Assembly (NCBI GenBank): GCA_041581335.1
Contig: JBFIDG010000098.1
Location: forward strand, 1 to 8,082
DNA from: JBFGSX01 sp041581335
Lineage (GTDB): Archaea; Thermoplasmatota; E2; JACPAO01; JAHFTW01
Direction of reading: 5' to 3'
Length of the DNA stretch: 8,082 bases
Both the position numbers and the translations under genes were made by a program. Below are positions 5,474-8,082 of the stretch, in pieces (position 1 is the first letter of the stretch; each line of letters begins with the position of its first letter). The notes under the pieces are model-generated. The model was not told where the DNA came from. It saw only the letters and a list, made by a program, of their open reading frames with translations, and made no database searches.

Positions 5474-6337
5474 GTGAGCGCCGTGACCACCGTCCGACCC
5501 GGACTGTCGATCGAAGAACTTGAAGAGAAAGCACGCAAGGCCCGCGTCGCTGTCCTCAACATGACGTACGACGCCGGCTCCGGCCACCCGGGCGGCTCGT
5601 TCAGCATGGTCGACTTCCTGACGGCGCTGTACTACAACAAGATGAACATCGCCCCCGAGACGGTCGACGACCCCGAGCGCGATGTCTTCATCCTCAGCAA
5701 AGGCCACTGCGCCCCCGGCCTCTACGCCATCCTCGGCGACCTCGCCTTCTACGACAAGAAGGAATTCCGCCGCCTGCGCCGCCTCGGCGGCCTCCTGCAG
5801 GGCCACGCCGACCGCAAGGTCCCCGGCATCGAGATGAGCACCGGCAGCCTCGGCATGGGCCTCGGCTACGGCAACGGCGTCGCCATGGCCAAGCGCATGG
5901 ACGGCATCGGTGGCCGCGTCTACGTCGTCCTGGGCGACGGCGAACTGCAAGAAGGCAACATCTGGGAATCCGCCATGACCGCGGCCCACTACGGCCTCGA
6001 CAACCTCTGCGTCATCGTCGACTGGAACAAGATCCAGATCGACGGCTTCGTGGACGACGTCAAGAAGGTCTCCCCCATCGACGCCAAGTTCAAGGCGTTC
6101 GGATTCCACGTCATCGTCGCCAACGGCCACGACATGGCCTCCTGCCTCGCCGCCTTCGACGAAGCCGAAGCCCACAAGGGTCAGCCGACCTGCATCGTCT
6201 TCGACACCGAGAAAGGCCACGGCGTCTCCTTCATGGCCCTCAAAGCCGAATTCCACGGCCGCGCCCTCAAAGAGAGCGAGATGGTCAAGGCGATGGAAGA
6301 ACTCGGAGAATCCTGGGATCCTAAGGAGGTGGCTTGA
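5474..6337 (+). CDS. Transketolase, N-terminal (thiamine diphosphate-binding) subunit
   Basis: This 287-residue protein matches the first third of a full-length transketolase and is the usual size for a split N-terminal subunit. It binds the diphosphate of thiamine diphosphate through Mg2+: the GDG motif (154-156) is followed about 30 residues later by Asn185-Lys186 (DWNKIQ). Catalytic-site histidines are visible in GSGHPGG (His38), SKGHC (His78) and GHAD (His111). With the C-terminal subunit it should transfer two-carbon ketol units between sugar phosphates in the non-oxidative pentose phosphate pathway, in the cytoplasm. In archaea this supplies erythrose 4-phosphate and pentoses. The start is GTG at 5474; a second in-frame GTG lies three codons later. 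A TATA-like element sits at the leaderless distance and no Shine-Dalgarno sequence is seen. The stop codon touches the ATG of the partner gene, so the two are surely cotranscribed. Confidence 0.96.
   Translation: MSAVTTVRPGLSIEELEEKARKARVAVLNMTYDAGSGHPGGSFSMVDFLTALYYNKMNIAPETVDDPERDVFILSKGHCAPGLYAILGDLAFYDKKEFRRLRRLGGLLQGHADRKVPGIEMSTGSLGMGLGYGNGVAMAKRMDGIGGRVYVVLGDGELQEGNIWESAMTAAHYGLDNLCVIVDWNKIQIDGFVDDVKKVSPIDAKFKAFGFHVIVANGHDMASCLAAFDEAEAHKGQPTCIVFDTEKGHGVSFMALKAEFHGRALKESEMVKAMEELGESWDPKEVA
6324..6330 (+). promoter_or_regulatory. Shine-Dalgarno sequence of the transketolase C-terminal subunit
   Basis: AGGAGGT lies 7 nt before the ATG at 6338, inside the last codons of the upstream gene. 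It is the only strong ribosome binding site seen in the window and decides the start of the second subunit. It fits an internal cistron, in contrast to the leaderless first genes. Confidence 0.75.
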
Positions 6338-7321
6338 ATGGGTGTAGCAGCAAAACTCTCCGCAGAAGGCTGGAAACTCGGCGACATGAAGGCAAGCCGC
6401 GACGGCTACGGCAAAGGCCTGCTGGCCCTCGGCGAGCAGTTCCACGACGTCGTCGCCCTAGACGCCGACCTGGCCGACTCCACGCGCAGCAACTGGTTCG
6501 CCAAGCAATACCCTGAACGCTTCGTCCAGATGGGCATCAGCGAACAGGACATGGTCGTCACCGCCGCCGGCCTCGCCCACATGGGCAAGGTCCCCTTCGC
6601 ATCCACCTTCGCCGCATTCATGCAGCGCGGCTGGGAACAGATCCGCAACTGCGTCGCCCGCCAGAACCTGAACGTCAAGTTCTGCGGCAGCCACGGCGGC
6701 CTGATGACCGGCCAAGACGGCAGCAGCGCCCACGCTCTCGAAGACATCGGCGTCATGCGCACCTTGCCCAACATGAACGTCGTCGTCCCCGCTGACGCCA
6801 TCGAGGCCGCCGGCGCGGTCTTCGCCATGTACCAGCACCAAGGCCCCGCCTACATGCGCACCACCCGCGCCAACGTCCCCATCATCTACGACGAAGACCA
6901 CGTCTTCGAATGGGGCAAAGGCCAGATCCTCCGGGAAGGCGCGGACGTCGCGCTGATCGCCAACGGCCCCCACGTGGCCGAATGCCTCAAGGTCGCCGAA
7001 GAAGCCCGCAAGCAGAAGCTCGACGTCATGGTCATCAGCATGGCCTCCGTCAAGCCCATCGACAAGGCCCTCGTGCAGAAGGTCGCCCGCGACACCGGCT
7101 ACGTCGTCACCGCGGAGGACCACTTCCGTCAGAACGGCCTCGGCAGCGCCGTCAGCGAATGCCTCACCGACGCCGCCATCGGCGTGCCCCTACGCCGCAT
7201 CGGCGTGCGCAACTTCACCCAGAGCGGCACCCCCGAAGAGCTGTACAGCCACTTCGAGGTCGGACAACAGGCCATCCTAGACGTCGTCTGCCGCGCCCGC
7301 AAGCTGCCCGCGACCGCCTAA
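6338..7321 (+). CDS. Transketolase, C-terminal (pyrimidine-binding and C-terminal domain) subunit
   Basis: This 327-residue protein supplies the rest of transketolase. The pyrimidine-binding domain covers about 18-190. It includes the catalytic glutamate that protonates the thiamine ring (Glu69 in GISEQDM) and the SSAHALEDIG and NMNVVVPAD segments typical of the transketolase and DXS superfamily. The C-terminal domain (about 200-320) has the regular alternating strands and ends in EDHFRQNGLGSAV and FTQSGTPEEL. It is inactive alone and must pair with the N-terminal subunit encoded just upstream. The ATG at 6338 follows the upstream TGA directly and has a strong Shine-Dalgarno sequence. An internal ATG at 6386 (MKASRDGYG) marks where most homologues begin, so the first 16 residues are an extension. 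Codons are almost all C- or G-ending, like those of its partner, as expected for well-expressed genes. Confidence 0.96.
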   Translation: MGVAAKLSAEGWKLGDMKASRDGYGKGLLALGEQFHDVVALDADLADSTRSNWFAKQYPERFVQMGISEQDMVVTAAGLAHMGKVPFASTFAAFMQRGWEQIRNCVARQNLNVKFCGSHGGLMTGQDGSSAHALEDIGVMRTLPNMNVVVPADAIEAAGAVFAMYQHQGPAYMRTTRANVPIIYDEDHVFEWGKGQILREGADVALIANGPHVAECLKVAEEARKQKLDVMVISMASVKPIDKALVQKVARDTGYVVTAEDHFRQNGLGSAVSECLTDAAIGVPLRRIGVRNFTQSGTPEELYSHFEVGQQAILDVVCRARKLPATA

Positions 7322-7410
7322 GCACCCAAGCGGACCGTGCGGCCAGCCCACCGCAGCCACGAAGCCGAGCCGCCAGGCCCGACCGGAACAGGTGCCGCCA
7401 CCCCAAAGCG

Positions 7411-7419
7411 GTTAAATGG
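7411..7419 (+). promoter_or_regulatory. Candidate promoter for the tRNA pair
   Basis: GTTAAATGG is the most AT-rich, TATA-like word in the 171-bp spacer after the transketolase genes and is preceded by AAAGCG. It would start transcription near 7440, giving tRNA-Ser a leader of about 50 nt. An alternative is the CTTTTGG at 7462-7468, which is centred about 28 nt before the mature tRNA and resembles the transketolase promoter word. One of the two is probably used. Confidence 0.35.
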
Positions 7420-7470
7420 CACCCTAGGGTCGGCGGCAAAAGCGTCAGGAGGCCACGGGGTCTTTTGGCT

Positions 7471-7485
7471 GGGAAACCGGTTCCC
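7471..7485 (+). other. Short hairpin in the tRNA-Ser leader
   Basis: GGGAA and TTCCC pair around a 5-nt loop, ending 7 nt before the first base of tRNA-Ser. It would be part of the precursor 5' leader if transcription starts near 7440. No function can be assigned. Confidence 0.3.
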
Positions 7486-7492
7486 TCTGCGT

Positions 7493-7576
7493 GCGACGAT
7501 CGCATAGCTCGGTATTGCGGTGGCCTGCTAAGCCACTGGGTATCTGCCCACGGGAGTTCAAATCTCCCTCGTCGCG
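7493..7576 (+). tRNA. tRNA-Ser (anticodon GCU)
   Basis: An 84-nt class II tRNA reads serine codons AGC and AGU. All arms are visible. The 7-bp acceptor GCGACGA/TCGTCGC is perfect, and the D stem is GCA/TGC. The anticodon stem GTGGC/GCCAC holds the loop CTGCTAA (anticodon GCT). The long variable arm is TGGG...CCCA, and the T stem GGGAG/CTCCC holds the loop TTCAAAT. The discriminator base is G, normal for archaeal serine tRNAs. CCA is not encoded, so it must be added after transcription. No intron. Confidence 0.95.
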
Positions 7577-7626
7577 CTCACCTGCCCAGACCTCGGTTCG
7601 GGCCGGTCCATCCGCCAAGCGCGTGT

Positions 7627-7687
7627 CAGACACAGAGTCCAAACATCGGTCCAGCGAACCGATGACCTCATGGACTCACCCGTTCTG
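7627..7687 (+). other. Compound inverted repeat between the two tRNA genes
   Basis: Nested stems lie in the 126-nt spacer. CATCGGT (7644-7650) pairs with ACCGATG (7658-7664) around a 7-nt loop. GAGTCCA (7635-7641) pairs with TGGACTC (7671-7677), and CAGA (7627-7630) with TCTG (7684-7687). Unpaired bases of 2 and 6 nt separate the first two stems. Two perfect 7-bp stems in register are unlikely by chance. It could be a processing signal in a tRNA-Ser/tRNA-Leu precursor, a small structured RNA, or a terminator. No known RNA family is recognised. Confidence 0.5.
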
Positions 7688-7702
7688 CCACGCCAACCAC
7701 AC

Positions 7703-7784
7703 GCGAGGGTAGTCAAGCGGCCAACGACGCTAGCTTGAGGGGCTAGTCCTTAGTGGTTCGCCGGTTCGAATCCGGTCCCTCGCA
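7703..7784 (+). tRNA. tRNA-Leu (anticodon GAG)
   Basis: An 82-nt class II tRNA reads leucine codons CUC and CUU. The acceptor GCGAGGG/CCCTCGC is perfect, and the D stem is GTC/GAC. The anticodon stem CTAGC/GCTAG holds the loop TTGAGGG (anticodon GAG). A 13-nt variable region follows, then the T stem GCCGG/CCGGT with one G-T pair and the loop TTCGAAT. The discriminator is A, as leucine tRNAs require, and no CCA is encoded. I see no TATA-like element at the usual distance, so it is probably cotranscribed with tRNA-Ser. Its 3' end is repeated twice downstream. Confidence 0.95.
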
Positions 7785-7787
7785 CTT
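7767..7787 (+). repeat. tRNA-Leu 3'-end repeat, copy 1 (within the intact tRNA)
   Basis: The last part of the T arm, the 3' acceptor strand, the discriminator and the next three bases (CGAATCCGG...CGCACTT) form the reference copy of a 21-base direct repeat. Copies follow at 7902 and 7998. This is the part of a tRNA gene that archaeal and bacterial tyrosine integrases commonly use as an attachment site. Confidence 0.85.
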
Positions 7788-7788
7788 T

Positions 7789-7898
7789 GCCCCGTGCTCT
7801 GCACGGGGCCGGTTCCGATGAACCGGATTCACTCCGACCCGCGCAAGCGCGGCTCGAAGTCCGGCAAAGTTGCTCACTTCGTTCGCATCCTTTGCCGG
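7789..7898 (+). repeat. Hairpin array A between repeat copies 1 and 2
   Basis: Four consecutive palindromes fill this stretch. GCCCCGTGC/GCACGGGGC (7789-7809) has a 3-nt loop. CCGGTTC/GAACCGG (7809-7826) has loop CGAT. CCGCG/CGCGG (7839-7852) has a 4-nt loop. CCGGCAAAG/CTTTGCCGG (7861-7898) has a 20-nt loop. The second resembles a tRNA T arm made symmetric. No gene is supported here. An open frame on the minus strand through the whole array is judged an artefact. Confidence 0.75.
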
Positions 7899-7901
7899 CG
7901 C

Positions 7902-7919
7902 ATCCGGTCCCTCGCACTT
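7902..7919 (+). repeat. tRNA-Leu 3'-end repeat, copy 2
   Basis: Eighteen bases (ATCCGGTCCCTCGCACTT) are identical to the 3' end of tRNA-Leu and its first flanking bases, 132 nt after copy 1. The 5' part of the tRNA is absent, so this is not a gene. Confidence 0.85.
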
Positions 7920-7923
7920 CACT

Positions 7924-7997
7924 TCGTTCAGCGCGAACGACCGGAACGACGGTCGCTGCGCTCCCTGGCCGACGGCCGGCTGCGCCGGCCCTCGGCC
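7924..7997 (+). repeat. Hairpin array B between repeat copies 2 and 3
   Basis: Three palindromes lie here. TCGTTC/GAACGA is at 7924-7940 and CGACCG/CGGTCG at 7938-7955. A very strong one at 7967-7997 has GGCCGA and GGCCGGC paired with GCCGGCC and TCGGCC around TGC, interrupted by a single C-C mismatch. The strongest stem ends exactly where copy 3 begins. Confidence 0.75.
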
Positions 7998-8018
7998 CGA
8001 ATCCGGTCCCTCGCACTT
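7998..8018 (+). repeat. tRNA-Leu 3'-end repeat, copy 3
   Basis: Twenty-one bases, CGAATCC through CGCACTT, are identical to copy 1, and the copy begins 99 nt after the matching point of copy 2. The identity stops just after the discriminator plus CTT in all three copies, which argues for a defined unit boundary. Confidence 0.85.
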
Positions 8019-8019
8019 C

Positions 8020-8061
8020 ATCTGGCGCTTTGCGCCGGATCGGTCCGCAAGACCCGGATCC
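8020..8061 (+). repeat. Hairpin array C after repeat copy 3
   Basis: ATCTGGCGC/GCGCCGGAT (8020-8040) is a 9-bp stem with one T-G pair and loop TTT. Overlapping it, GGATC plus GGTC pairs with GACC plus GATCC (8037-8061), with a 2-nt bulge. The array continues to the window edge and may extend beyond it. Confidence 0.65.
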
Positions 8062-8082
8062 TGGCGCTGGCAGGCTTCGGCA

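Noticed and set aside
5305..5607. N-terminal extension of the lysyl oxidase frame to an upstream start at 5607
   Set aside because: It would overlap the transketolase start, bury the signal peptide and lipobox inside the protein, and remove the TATA-like spacing to 5304.
5330..6445. Minus-strand open frame of about 370 codons opposite the transketolase N-terminal subunit
   Set aside because: Ala/Val/Glu/Asp-rich antisense shadow of a certain gene.
6910..7665. Plus-strand open frame running from the transketolase C-terminal subunit into tRNA-Ser
   Set aside because: Arg/His/Pro-rich +1 shadow of the transketolase gene that then crosses a tRNA gene.
7743..8021. Minus-strand 92-codon hypothetical protein with a thrice-repeated KCEGPD motif
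   Set aside because: The motif is simply the translated tRNA-Leu 3' end and its two copies; such false proteins are common in annotations.
7767..8082. CRISPR array
   Set aside because: Only three repeats, unequal spacing (132 and 99 nt), spacers made of palindromes, and repeats identical to a tRNA end.

Overview
The window is visibly GC-rich, with strongly G/C-ending codons, and most likely comes from an archaeon. Three things point there. The transketolase is split into separate N- and C-terminal subunit genes. The two tRNA genes have no encoded CCA, and tRNA-Ser carries a G discriminator. Five protein genes have an AT-rich, TATA-like element about 25-28 nt upstream of the start codon with no Shine-Dalgarno sequence, as expected for leaderless archaeal mRNAs. 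The phylum cannot be fixed from this stretch; a GC-rich euryarchaeal or Thermoplasmatota-like lineage is a guess.

Left part (1-1107): a three-helix membrane protein of unknown function runs leftward off the window edge. Divergent from it is a small zinc-ribbon protein with a DUF4190-type two-helix membrane module. Convergent with that gene begins a leftward block of four genes (5304 down to 1108). In transcription order these are a secreted lysyl-oxidase-family lipoprotein with all visible copper and cofactor residues, a membrane-tethered winged-helix protein with a Ser/Thr/Pro-rich outer stalk, an unknown beta-rich lipoprotein, and a two-domain rhodanese-type sulfurtransferase. Three of these four are exported or membrane-bound, so the block looks like a cell-envelope region, but nothing proves that the genes act together.

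Middle (5474-7321): rightward genes for the two transketolase subunits abut exactly (TGA followed at once by ATG). The downstream one has the only strong Shine-Dalgarno sequence in the window. Together they should form one thiamine-diphosphate enzyme that transfers two-carbon units between sugar phosphates.

Right part (7322-8082): tRNA-Ser(GCU) and tRNA-Leu(GAG) lie in tandem, separated by a compound inverted repeat. The 3' end of tRNA-Leu is then repeated twice more downstream, and the spaces between and after the copies are almost filled with about nine consecutive palindromes. This array continues to the window edge. It is the most unusual feature here and may record integration events at the tRNA gene or a small non-autonomous element built around the tRNA end. 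No integrase or other mobile-element gene is present in the window.
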